The position numbers were made by a program, and so were the translations under genes. A stretch of DNA of 64,000 nucleotides from Streptomyces rishiriensis (GTDB lineage: Bacteria; Actinomycetota; Actinomycetes; Streptomycetales; Streptomycetaceae). The notes under the pieces were generated by a model. That model was given only the letters and a program-made list of their open reading frames with translations, was not told the origin of the DNA and did not search any database. The stretch covers positions 7,750,001 to 7,814,000 of the forward strand of contig NZ_JAUSWV010000002.1 in NCBI RefSeq assembly GCF_030815485.1. Reading direction: 5' to 3'. Below are positions 1 through 7,295 of the stretch, in pieces (positions within the stretch are counted from its first letter, which is position 1; every line of letters begins with the position of its first letter).

Positions 1-581
1 TCCACAAGATCGCCCGGCTGGGGATCGGCCGTACGTTCCAGACCGCGACGGTCTTCGAGGAGCTGACCGTCGTGCAGAACCTGGACATCGCCGCCGGCGC
101 CGGCCGGGGACCGTTGACCATGCTCCGGCGCCGCAAGGACGTGCCCGAACCGGTCAGGCGGGCCCTGGATACCATCGGTCTGAGCGATCTGCGCGACCGT
201 CCCGCCGGGGTGCTGGCCCACGGGCAGAAGCAGTGGCTGGAGATCGGCATGCTGCTGGTCCAGGACGTACGACTGCTCCTGCTCGACGAGCCCGTCGCCG
301 GCATGAGCCACGACGAACGCGAGGCCACCGGTGAGCTGTTGCGGCGGGTGAGCGAGGACCGCACGGTCGTCGTCATCGAGCACGACATGGACTTCATGCG
401 CTCCTACGCCCGGAGCGTCAGCGTCCTGCACGCCGGCAAGGTGCTCAGCGAGGGCTCCGTCGCCGAGGTCCAGGCCGACACCAAGGTCCAGGAGGTCTAC
501 CTCGGGCGCGCCTCCGAACCCGAACCCACCCCCCGACCCGCGCCCGCCGCCGCGGCCGCGTCCGTCGCCGAGGAGGCGTGA
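1..581 (+). CDS. urtD: Urea ABC transporter ATP-binding protein UrtD (5' end missing)
   Basis: This is the C-terminal part of an ABC ATPase. The open frame begins at base 3 and continues beyond the left edge, so the Walker A motif is not in the window. The signature LAHGQKQWLEIGMLL and the Walker B stretch LLLLDEPVAGMS are visible. A HGQKQWLEIGMLL signature is characteristic of UrtD, one of two ATPases of the urea importer UrtABCDE. The tail is extended by a Pro/Ala-rich stretch. It is followed by urtE, whose ribosome binding site lies inside the end of this gene, so the two are co-transcribed. Assignment to urea rather than branched-chain amino acids rests on the signature and on pairing with a UrtE-like partner. 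Confidence 0.88.
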   Translation, partial: HKIARLGIGRTFQTATVFEELTVVQNLDIAAGAGRGPLTMLRRRKDVPEPVRRALDTIGLSDLRDRPAGVLAHGQKQWLEIGMLLVQDVRLLLLDEPVAGMSHDEREATGELLRRVSEDRTVVVIEHDMDFMRSYARSVSVLHAGKVLSEGSVAEVQADTKVQEVYLGRASEPEPTPRPAPAAAAASVAEEA

Positions 582-586
582 AGCCC

Positions 587-1309
587 ATGCTGGAGATCAA
601 CACCGTCCGGGCGGGCTACGACCGCACCACCGTGCTGCACGGGGTGAGTGTCGCCGTCCCCGGCGACGGCGTCGCGGCCGTGCTCGGGCACAACGGGGCC
701 GGCAAGAGCACCCTGCTGCGCGCCGCCATGGGTCTGATCAGGCCGACCGCCGGGACCGTCCTGCTCGACGGCGAGGACATCACCCGGCTCTCGCCGCATC
801 AGCGGGTCGCCCGCGGCATGGCGTACGTCCCGCAGGGCCAGCAGTCCTTCCCGCACCTCACCACCGCCGAGAACCTCCGGCTCGTCGCGGACGGCCGCCC
901 GAGGGCCACGCCGGGCCGTGCGGGCGGTGGGGGAGGCAAGGAGGCGATCGCCGAGGCCCTGGACCTGTTCCCCGTCCTGCGCGAACTGTCCGGCCGCCGG
1001 GCCGGCCTGCTCTCCGGCGGTCAGCGCCAGCAGCTCGCCATCGCCCGGGCCCTGGTCACCCGGCCGAGGCTGCTCCTGCTCGACGAACCGACCGAGGGCA
1101 TCCAGCCGTCCGTCGTCGCCGAGATAGAGGAGACGATCCTGGCCCTCACCCGGCGGGGCGGACTCTCCGTCCTCCTCGTCGAACAGCATGTGGGCTTCGC
1201 CATGCGGGCCGCCCAGCGCTACTACGTCCTGGAGGCGGGCCGCGTGACCTCCTCCGGCGAAGGCGGAACGGGCGCCGAGCAGACCGTGCGGGCGGCGCTC
1301 AGCGTGTGA
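587..1309 (+). CDS. urtE: Urea ABC transporter ATP-binding protein UrtE
   Basis: A complete ABC ATPase of about 240 residues with Walker A GHNGAGKST, signature LLSGGQRQQLAIARAL and Walker B LLLLDEPTEGIQPS. The TEGIQPS ending is typical of UrtE and LivF proteins. It is the second ATPase of the urea importer and acts at the inner face of the membrane. I chose ATG 587 because AGGAGG at 571-576 sits ten bases before it. The in-frame GTG at 578, which overlaps the urtD stop, has the same Shine-Dalgarno sequence only one base away. A Gly-rich loop at about residues 108-117 is an insertion relative to typical homologues. A hairpin follows the stop, so it is the last gene of the operon. Confidence 0.9.
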   Translation: MLEINTVRAGYDRTTVLHGVSVAVPGDGVAAVLGHNGAGKSTLLRAAMGLIRPTAGTVLLDGEDITRLSPHQRVARGMAYVPQGQQSFPHLTTAENLRLVADGRPRATPGRAGGGGGKEAIAEALDLFPVLRELSGRRAGLLSGGQRQQLAIARALVTRPRLLLLDEPTEGIQPSVVAEIEETILALTRRGGLSVLLVEQHVGFAMRAAQRYYVLEAGRVTSSGEGGTGAEQTVRAALSV

Positions 1310-1318
1310 GCCGGGAGC

Positions 1319-1357
1319 CCCGCGCCGGCGCCGCCCGTCGGGCAGCTCCGGCGCGGG
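1319..1357 (+). terminator. Hairpin after urtE
   Basis: Ten-base arms CCCGCGCCGG and CCGGCGCGGG, at 1319-1328 and 1348-1357, flank a loop that itself contains a small GCCC/GGGC hairpin. It starts ten bases after the urtE stop and has no U-tract, as is common for actinobacterial terminators. Confidence 0.6.
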
Positions 1358-1360
1358 CCC

Positions 1361-1520
1361 CCAGTCCGACAAGCCCACAGGCTGACAGGCCGACAGCCCC
1401 AGAGGCCGACAGCCCCAGAAGCCGACAGCCTCACAGGCCGGGAGCCCCACACCCCACAAGCCCCACAGACCGGGAGCCGCACAAGCCCCACTGGCCGGGA
1501 CTCCCACAGGCCGACAGGCG
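1361..1520. repeat. Imperfect short tandem repeats in the urtE downstream gap
   Basis: Within the 397-base gap 1310-1706 a stretch of about 160 bases is built of degenerate units related to CCGACAGCCCCAGAGG, repeated roughly ten times with changes. It reads open in several frames only because of composition. The rest of the gap (1521-1706) turns AT-richer near 1630-1660 and probably holds the promoter of the phosphatase gene, but I cannot place a -35/-10 pair with confidence. No gene is seen here. Confidence 0.6.
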
Positions 1521-1706
1521 ACGAGGGCCCTTTCCACCCGGCTCGGAAGGCATTACGCGGTCGATGGGGTGCGCCGGTTGTCGAAGATTCGTGCGATGCC
1601 GTCTGTCAGGCCGTGCCGCGGGACCGCTATCATCCTCTAAAGGTAAAATGTGAGGTTTGCCCGATGGGTGCCCTCCCGACGAGCTGCCGTCCCGCCGGAG
1701 TGATCA

Positions 1707-2555
1707 ATGTCCCGCAAGCGCCCCACGGACGACGGCGACGAGCTGCTGGCCAGACTCGGTTCGCTGACCGCCCAGGCGCGCGAGCGCGCGGAGCTGCAAC
1801 GCTCCCGCGTGGAACTGGCCCTCGCCCTCCAGCGCGGCATGCTGCCCAGGGACCTGCCCATGGCGCCCGGCTTCCGGCTCGCCGTCAAGTACGCGCCCGC
1901 CTGCTACGGCCTCAACGTGGGCGGCGACTGGTACGACGCCTTCGCGATGCCGGACGGGCGCATCGGCCTGTCCATCGGCGACGTCCAGGGCCACAACATA
2001 GAGGCGACCGCGTTCATGGGCCAGGTCCGGGTCGGTCTGCGTGCCCTCGCCTCCGTCACCAGCGAGCCCGGCGAGCTTCTCGCCCGGACCAACGACCTGC
2101 TCCTCTCTCTCGGCAGTGACCTCTTCGCCACCTGCACCTTCATGCGGCTCGACCCCGCCACCGGGGTCCTGGAGAGCGCCAGGGCGGGGCACATCCCGTG
2201 TGTGTGGGCCACGGCGGACGGCAAGTCGGGCGTCGCCGAGGACGAGTGCGGCCCGCCCCTGGGCGTCCAGGAGGGCATGGACTATCCCGTCACCCGCTCC
2301 CGGCTCACCAAGGGCGGAGTGTTCGTCCTGCTCACGGACGGCGTGGTGGAAGGGCCGACCCTGAGCGTCGAAGAGGGTCTCGACCAGGTCGTACGGCTGG
2401 CCGGCATCGCCGCCGTCGCGGGCATGCCGGCGGACTCCCTCGCCGCGGCGGTGATCAAGGGCGCCGAGCGGGTGGGACACGAGGACGACGCGGCCGTGCT
2501 GGTGGTGGGACACGACGGGCTGACGGCGCCGGACGTCCCCCTCGTTCAGCCATAG
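1707..2555 (+). CDS. SpoIIE-type PP2C serine/threonine phosphatase
   Basis: A 282-residue soluble protein consisting almost entirely of a PP2C_SIG/SpoIIE phosphatase domain. The metal-binding motifs are present: GGDWYDAF near residue 72, GDVQGHNIEA near 90, LLTDGVVEG near 210 and HEDDAAVLVV near 255. The N-terminal 45 residues are a short charged helix (RERAELQRSRVELALALQRGMLP), the usual linker in these enzymes. In actinomycetes such phosphatases typically dephosphorylate anti-anti-sigma factors in partner-switching cascades. It has no sensor domain of its own. The gene 50 bases downstream encodes a MASE1 membrane sensor, which may supply the signal (inference). No anti-sigma gene is adjacent. 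Confidence 0.9.
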   Translation: MSRKRPTDDGDELLARLGSLTAQARERAELQRSRVELALALQRGMLPRDLPMAPGFRLAVKYAPACYGLNVGGDWYDAFAMPDGRIGLSIGDVQGHNIEATAFMGQVRVGLRALASVTSEPGELLARTNDLLLSLGSDLFATCTFMRLDPATGVLESARAGHIPCVWATADGKSGVAEDECGPPLGVQEGMDYPVTRSRLTKGGVFVLLTDGVVEGPTLSVEEGLDQVVRLAGIAAVAGMPADSLAAAVIKGAERVGHEDDAAVLVVGHDGLTAPDVPLVQP

Positions 2556-2605
2556 GGCCGGACGCCGCGCGTCTCGCCTCGCCGACGGCGCCGGGCCGGT
2601 GTCTG

Positions 2606-3658
2606 ATGGCTGCTGTGGTGGCTACCCCGGAACTGCGTCGACCAGCGGTCTTCGCCGTGCGGACGCTGGCCGTAGCCCTGGGCTACTACGCGGCCGGGCG
2701 GCTGGGGCTCGTGCGCGAGCTCACCGTCGAGGGTGCGGTCTTCACCCCCATCTGGCCGCCCACGGGGGTGGCAGTCGCCTGTCTGCTGCTCCTCGGGATC
2801 CGCGTCTGGCCGGGCATCGCCCTCGGTGCCCTCTTCGTCATCATGTCCCTGACTTCGCTGCGGCCCGCGGTGATCGGCAACCTGATCGGCAACACCGCGG
2901 CGCCCGTCTGCGCCTACCTCATGCTGCGCAAGGTGGGCTTCCGCAACGACCTGGCCCGATTACGGGACGGGCTCGCGCTGGTCTTCCTCGGCGCACTCAC
3001 CGCCATGCTGCTGAGTTCGACGGTCGGCGTCGGCATGCTCGTCCTCACCGACAAGCTGGCCGCGCACAGCTTCTGGGCCGTGTGGCTGGCCTGGTGGGTC
3101 GGCGACGCCATGGGCGTCCTGATCGTCACGCCGGTCCTTCTCGTGCTGCACGCCATCACCCGCCCCCTGCGGCCGGCCCGCTGGAAAGAGGCCGTAGGAC
3201 TCGGCCTCATCGCCTGCGCCCTCGTCCCGCTGGCCACCCACAGCCGCGTCAGCCTGCTCTTTCTCGTCTACCCCCTGCTGATCTGGGCGGCCCTGCGCTT
3301 TCAGCTCGCCGGCAGCATGCTCTGTGCCCTCTTCACATCGGTCATGGCCACCGTCGCCGCGACGGACAGCGTCGGGCCCTTCGAACGGCTGAGCCGCGTC
3401 GAGGTGATGATCAAGCTCCAGGCCTTCAACGGCACGATGGCGCTGACCGCCCTGCTGCTCTCCGCGGTGATCACCGAACAGCAGCACACCAGACGCTCCG
3501 TGGAACGCGCCTGCCAGGAACTCGTCGAGGTCCTGGAACACCTCACCGCCGGCGATGCCCCACCCGGCCGGCCCGTGAAGGACATCCAGGAGACGGAGAC
3601 CACGGAGACCACAAAGGCCACGGAGACCACGGAGACCACCGAGGACAAGAACGGCTGA
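2606..3658 (+). CDS. Stand-alone MASE1-domain membrane protein
   Basis: An integral membrane protein of 350 residues. About eight hydrophobic helices span residues 15-285 and match the MASE1 sensory domain, with the motif TPIWPPTGVAVA near residue 48. MASE1 is normally fused to histidine kinase, GGDEF or PP2C output domains. Here it is followed only by a short helix and a Thr/Glu-rich tail of TETTETTK-like repeats (about residues 325-350). I start it at ATG 2606, just before the first conserved segment; upstream sequence in this frame overlaps the phosphatase gene and is not convincing. It lies 50 bases after the phosphatase and probably forms one transcription unit with it. The ligand is unknown. 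Confidence 0.82.
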   Translation: MAAVVATPELRRPAVFAVRTLAVALGYYAAGRLGLVRELTVEGAVFTPIWPPTGVAVACLLLLGIRVWPGIALGALFVIMSLTSLRPAVIGNLIGNTAAPVCAYLMLRKVGFRNDLARLRDGLALVFLGALTAMLLSSTVGVGMLVLTDKLAAHSFWAVWLAWWVGDAMGVLIVTPVLLVLHAITRPLRPARWKEAVGLGLIACALVPLATHSRVSLLFLVYPLLIWAALRFQLAGSMLCALFTSVMATVAATDSVGPFERLSRVEVMIKLQAFNGTMALTALLLSAVITEQQHTRRSVERACQELVEVLEHLTAGDAPPGRPVKDIQETETTETTKATETTETTEDKNG

Positions 3659-3684
3659 GGCCTGTGCCTGTGCCTGTGCCTGTG
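3590..3684. repeat. Short tandem repeats at the end of the MASE1 gene
   Basis: Two microsatellite-like tracts are adjacent: ACGGAGACC-type units at about 3590-3645, encoding the Thr/Glu tail, and four GCCTGT hexamers at about 3660-3684 just after the stop codon. Replication slippage would lengthen or shorten the protein tail in steps of three residues. Confidence 0.7.
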
Positions 3685-3801
3685 CACGAGTCACGGACAC
3701 CGGAACCTGAGCATCAGCATCGATGTCAGTGCCTGGCCCTACGGTTCGGGGAGTGGGACTCGCCGGAACGGCCGCGGGTCCTCCCTGGGGAGGGGTGTGT
3801 C

Positions 3802-5256
3802 ATGGCTACCGGGTCCAGCACCGTGTCGAGGACGTATCTGGAGCTGTCGCAGGACGGCGGCGGCGCGCACAAGTTCTACGAAGTCGCCGTCGACGGCGTG
3901 GTGGTGACGGTGCGGTACGGGCGGATCGGCGCCTCCGGGCAGACGCAGACGACGACGTTCCCCACCGCCGAGAAGGCCCGGGCCGCCGCCGCGCGGAAGG
4001 TGGGGGAGAAGGTCCGCAAGGGGTACGCCCCCGCTGTCGCCGGACAGCGTCCCCCGCGCACGGTGACCCGCCGTCAGGTGGTCTCGGCGCCGTCCACGGC
4101 GCGCGCCGCGGCGCCCGTGCTGTGGCGGTTCCGCACCGGTTCCTCGGCGTTCGGCATCCACGTGGACGACGACCGCTGCTGGGTCGGCAACCAGTCCGGT
4201 GACGTGTACACCCTGGACCACGAGGGCGACGTGCTGGCCCGGTTCAGCCTGCCGGACGGCGTGAAGTGCCTGGTGGCAGACGACTTCTGGATCTACGCGG
4301 GCTGCGACGACGGCAAGGTCTACGACCTGTCCTCCAAGCTGCCGTTCGCGGCGTACGACATCGCGGCGGACGTCGACATCTTCTGGCTGGACATCCATGA
4401 GGGCCTGCTGAACGTCTCGGACCGCGACGGCCGGCTCACCGTCATCGACCACGAGGACGAGCACCAGTGGGCCCGCCGCAGCCAGGGCGAGCACGCCTGG
4501 ATGGTCCGCGCGGACGACCGGGCCGTCTACCACGGTCACCATCGGGGCGTCACCGCCTACGCACCCGACGGCAGCGGTGAACTCTGGCACACCCCCACCC
4601 GGGGCGGCGTCCTGTTCGGCTGGCAGGAGGCGGACGCCGTCTACGCCGGGACCTCGCACAAGGTGGTGCAGCGGCTGTCGAAGGCCACCGGCACGGTCGA
4701 GGCCACGTACGGCTGCGACAGCGCCGTGTACTCGTGTGCCACCTCGCCCAACGGGCGCTTCGTGTTCGCCGGTGACTCGTCCTCGTCCGTCTACTGTTTC
4801 GACCGGGACGGCACGCGCCTGTGGAAGCTCGGCACGGGCGGCGGCTCGGCCCTGTCCATGCAGTACCGCGACGAACGGCTGTACCTGGTGACCACCGACG
4901 GCTCGCTGGTGTGCGTGGACGCGAGCGAGACGGCCGTCACCGCGGCCCAGCAGGGCACGGTCCCGGTGGCGCGGGACGTCAAGCTCGCCGAGGCACTGCC
5001 GACGTACGCCCCCGCCACGGCCGCGGCCACGGTGACCACCGTGACCCACGTGCCCACCGGCGCGATCGTCGTCGAGTGCGTCCAGGAAGCCGGCCGGGTC
5101 CGGGTGCACGTGGTGTCCGACGGCTACGACACGTCCTGGAACGTCCAGTTCCCGCGCGAGATACGCGAGCCCGGGGCTCGGTACGTGGTGGACGCCCTGC
5201 ACACGGCGGCCGGCGGCTTCTACCGGGTCCGCGGTGACATCCGACGGCTGCTCTGA
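3802..5256 (+). CDS. WGR-domain protein with C-terminal beta-propeller
   Basis: A 484-residue protein without a signal peptide. Residues about 8-80 form a WGR domain: the segment FYEVAVDGVVVTVRYGRIG carries the YGRIG signature and is followed by the typical TFPTAEKARAAAARKV helix. Residues about 105-400 are repeated strands of a PQQ/WD-like beta-propeller, with recurring W-x-VGNQSGDVYTLD and VYCFDRDGTRLW type repeats. WGR domains are known as nucleic-acid-binding modules in PARPs and in bacterial MolR-type proteins; here no catalytic domain is present. The start follows GGGGAGGGG at 3787-3795. The reading frame is open far upstream, but that part overlaps the MASE1 gene. The biological role is unknown. 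Confidence 0.85.
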   Translation: MATGSSTVSRTYLELSQDGGGAHKFYEVAVDGVVVTVRYGRIGASGQTQTTTFPTAEKARAAAARKVGEKVRKGYAPAVAGQRPPRTVTRRQVVSAPSTARAAAPVLWRFRTGSSAFGIHVDDDRCWVGNQSGDVYTLDHEGDVLARFSLPDGVKCLVADDFWIYAGCDDGKVYDLSSKLPFAAYDIAADVDIFWLDIHEGLLNVSDRDGRLTVIDHEDEHQWARRSQGEHAWMVRADDRAVYHGHHRGVTAYAPDGSGELWHTPTRGGVLFGWQEADAVYAGTSHKVVQRLSKATGTVEATYGCDSAVYSCATSPNGRFVFAGDSSSSVYCFDRDGTRLWKLGTGGGSALSMQYRDERLYLVTTDGSLVCVDASETAVTAAQQGTVPVARDVKLAEALPTYAPATAAATVTTVTHVPTGAIVVECVQEAGRVRVHVVSDGYDTSWNVQFPREIREPGARYVVDALHTAAGGFYRVRGDIRRLL

Positions 5257-5280
5257 CCTACGGCTCCCTTCCGGTCCCGC

Positions 5281-6360
5281 TCATCGGCCGGTCCCGCCCC
5301 GTACGGCCACCGGTCGCGCGGCCGGGGGTGCGGCCGGGGCGGCCGCACCGGCGGGTCGCCAGCCCAGCTCCGGCGCTATCAGGTGCCGGACATCGTGCAG
5401 GATCTGCTCGTAGTCGCCCCGGTGGAACTCGTACGGCAGCTCCAGGCGCAGCTCCGACACGGCCGAGACCGCGGGATCCGCGGCCAACTGCTCCAGGATC
5501 CGGTCCGCCGGCCCGACCACGTCCGGCGCGAACAGGGTCCGGTTGCTGCCCTGCGGAGCCAGAGTGCGCGCGTGCCGTCCGGCGGCGTATGCCCGGTACC
5601 GCGCACGGGTGGCGGCGTCGGCGCTGTCGAACGGCACGATCACCCGCCCCAGCGCCACCCGCGCCGGACGGGCGGCGGGCACCCCGCGCCGGTACTCGGA
5701 GAGCAGGGCGAGCTGGGCCGTGGTGAAGTCGTCGGTGCCCTCACCGGTGACGATGTTGCCGCTCAGCAGGTTCAGGCCGTGTGCCGCGGCCCACCGGGCG
5801 GAACGCAGGCTGCCGCCTCCGTACCAGACGCGGTCCAGCAGGCCCGGGTCGTGCGGCTGCAGCCGTGGCCGCTGGGTGTTGCCCGGTGACCGGATCACGG
5901 TGTCCGGGCCCCCGAGGTAGTCCCCCCGCAGGTTGTCGATGACGCGGGCGATCCTCCCGTACGACAGGTCGAAGTCGCGCCAGTCCCCGTCGTACACGAG
6001 ATCGCCGAGCAGTTCGGCGTGCGGCATGCCGGTGCTGAACCCGGCCTGAAGTCTGCCGCGGGAGAGCACGTCCGCCAGCGCCAGGTCCTCGGCCAGTCGG
6101 AACGGGCTCTCGTACCCGATCGGGATGACCGCGGTGCCCAGCTCGACCCGCTCGGTCCGCTGGCCCGCCGCCGCGAGGAACACCGCGGCCGATGCCACCC
6201 CGTGTTCGAGATGGCGCTGCCGGACCCAGGCGCCGTCGAATCCGATCCGTTCGCCGTACTCGAACAGTTGAAGCGTCTCCTCCAGACCGGTGTAGGGATC
6301 GTCGTCGGCGAAGTTGCCCGGGGTGAGAAAGGCCAGCGAGGTGATGGAGGGAGTGCTCAT
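5281..6360 (-). CDS. Luciferase-like (LLM class) flavin-dependent oxidoreductase
   Basis: A 359-residue cytosolic protein with the bacterial luciferase TIM-barrel fold. Family features are FDGAWVRQRHLEHG near residue 40, RVELGTAVIPIGYESPFRLAEDLALADVLSRGRLQAGFSTG at about 71-110 and a C-terminal ADRILEQLAAD segment. Such enzymes use reduced flavin and oxygen, or F420, often to oxidise or desulfonate organic sulfur compounds. It is the last gene of the minus-strand transporter operon controlled by a SAM-IV riboswitch, about 110 bases beyond the DUF1684 gene. That context suggests action on an imported sulfur compound (inference). It needs a flavin reductase partner, and none is adjacent. Confidence 0.88.
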   Translation of the reverse strand: MSTPSITSLAFLTPGNFADDDPYTGLEETLQLFEYGERIGFDGAWVRQRHLEHGVASAAVFLAAAGQRTERVELGTAVIPIGYESPFRLAEDLALADVLSRGRLQAGFSTGMPHAELLGDLVYDGDWRDFDLSYGRIARVIDNLRGDYLGGPDTVIRSPGNTQRPRLQPHDPGLLDRVWYGGGSLRSARWAAAHGLNLLSGNIVTGEGTDDFTTAQLALLSEYRRGVPAARPARVALGRVIVPFDSADAATRARYRAYAAGRHARTLAPQGSNRTLFAPDVVGPADRILEQLAADPAVSAVSELRLELPYEFHRGDYEQILHDVRHLIAPELGWRPAGAAAPAAPPAARPVAVRGGTGR

Positions 6361-6395
6361 ACGGTGCCAGTCCTCGGTGTCGGGGTCGGCTCACC

Positions 6396-6437
6396 GGTGC
6401 TCGGTGCTCGGTGCTCGGTGCTCGGTGCTCGGTGTTC
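6396..6437. repeat. 7-bp tandem repeat between two operon genes
   Basis: Five exact copies of GGTGCTC followed by one copy with a T (GGTGTTC) lie in the 110-base spacer between the DUF1684 and flavin oxidoreductase genes. The unit is not a multiple of three and is outside coding sequence, so slippage would change only spacing or RNA structure. Confidence 0.85.
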
Positions 6438-6470
6438 AGTGATCGGCGGTCGGCGGCCGGTGCTCGATGG

Positions 6471-7295
6471 TCAGGAGCCGCCCCGCTCGCGGGGGATCCT
6501 CTCCCCGGCCTCGACCGGCACGGGCAGCCGGTTCTCCGCGGGCGGCAGCGGGCAGGTGGCCAGATCGGTGTAGGCGCACGGCAGGTTCGCCGCCCGGTTG
6601 AAGTCCAGAACGACCGTGCCGTCGGCGGCGGGTGCGTCCAGCGTGAGCGCCCGGTTGGCCGCGTAGGTGGTGACCCCGGAGGTCGCGTCGGTGAACAGCA
6701 CGAGCAGACTCCCCGGGCCGTGACCGGGGAACGCGGTCAGCGCCAGCGGACGCCCGTCCAGCTTGAACTCGACCCGGCCGGGCGCGTCGTACACGTGCTC
6801 CAGACCCTCGACCGCCGCCCCCACGGTCGTCGGCCGGGGCTCGTCGAACGCCGTGTATCGGCCGGTCACCACCCAGCGGGGGTGCGGGGCGTAGGCCGGT
6901 GTGCCCGTGAAGCCGGTGCGCAGCGGTGTGTCCGGGTGCCGGGGCCGGATGATGTCCTGCCCGCCGCGCTTGGCCACCTCGATGACGGCGTCGCCCCACA
7001 CGGCGTCGACCCCGCCGCGCTCCGGGATCACCCCGAAGCGGTGCTCGCCGCGGACGGCGGTTCCGTCGACGACCAGTTCCTCGCCTTCGTCGAGGACCAC
7101 GACGATCCCGTCGGCGCCGGTCGACCAGGCTCCCGGCGCGTCCGGGAAGCGCTCGGGCCGGTCGCTCAGCCAGTGCAGGCCGGTGATCGCGAGGAAACCG
7201 TGCGGGTCGGCGAGCCGTGCCTCCTGCCGCTGATGCCACTCCTGCCAGTCGTGGACGAACTCCTCGAGTTCCGCCGACGTGTGCTGAACGGTCAC
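6471..7295 (-). CDS. DUF1684 domain protein
   Basis: A soluble protein of 274 residues that matches the DUF1684 family over its length: FVHDWQEWHQRQEARLADPHG near the N-terminus, GFLAITGLHWL, TAYAP-type central strands, and the ending FNRAANLPCAYTDLATCPLPP with conserved Asn, Cys and Pro. The biochemical function of the family is not known to me. The GTG start overlaps the stop of the ATPase gene by four bases (GTGA), so translation is coupled to the transporter. Its position between a peptide-type ABC transporter and a flavin oxidoreductase suggests a role in handling the imported compound. No catalytic claim can be made from the sequence. Confidence 0.85.
   Translation of the reverse strand: MTVQHTSAELEEFVHDWQEWHQRQEARLADPHGFLAITGLHWLSDRPERFPDAPGAWSTGADGIVVVLDEGEELVVDGTAVRGEHRFGVIPERGGVDAVWGDAVIEVAKRGGQDIIRPRHPDTPLRTGFTGTPAYAPHPRWVVTGRYTAFDEPRPTTVGAAVEGLEHVYDAPGRVEFKLDGRPLALTAFPGHGPGSLLVLFTDATSGVTTYAANRALTLDAPAADGTVVLDFNRAANLPCAYTDLATCPLPPAENRLPVPVEAGERIPRERGGS

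Noticed and set aside
578..586. Earlier GTG start for urtE
   Set aside because: AGGAGG lies only one base upstream of GTG 578, while spacing to ATG 587 is ideal.
1361..1520. Possible CRISPR-like repeat array after urtE
   Set aside because: Units are short, degenerate and contiguous, without regular spacers or cas genes.
497..1537. Long open frame on the minus strand, antisense to urtE
   Set aside because: It mirrors the codon structure of urtE, its product is Gly/Ala/Arg-rich without a fold, and no ribosome site is present. GC-rich genomes produce such frames.
2599..3801. Extended N-terminus of the WGR protein in the same open frame
   Set aside because: It overlaps the MASE1 gene in another frame and has Arg-rich composition; ATG 3802 has a good ribosome site and matches the WGR start.
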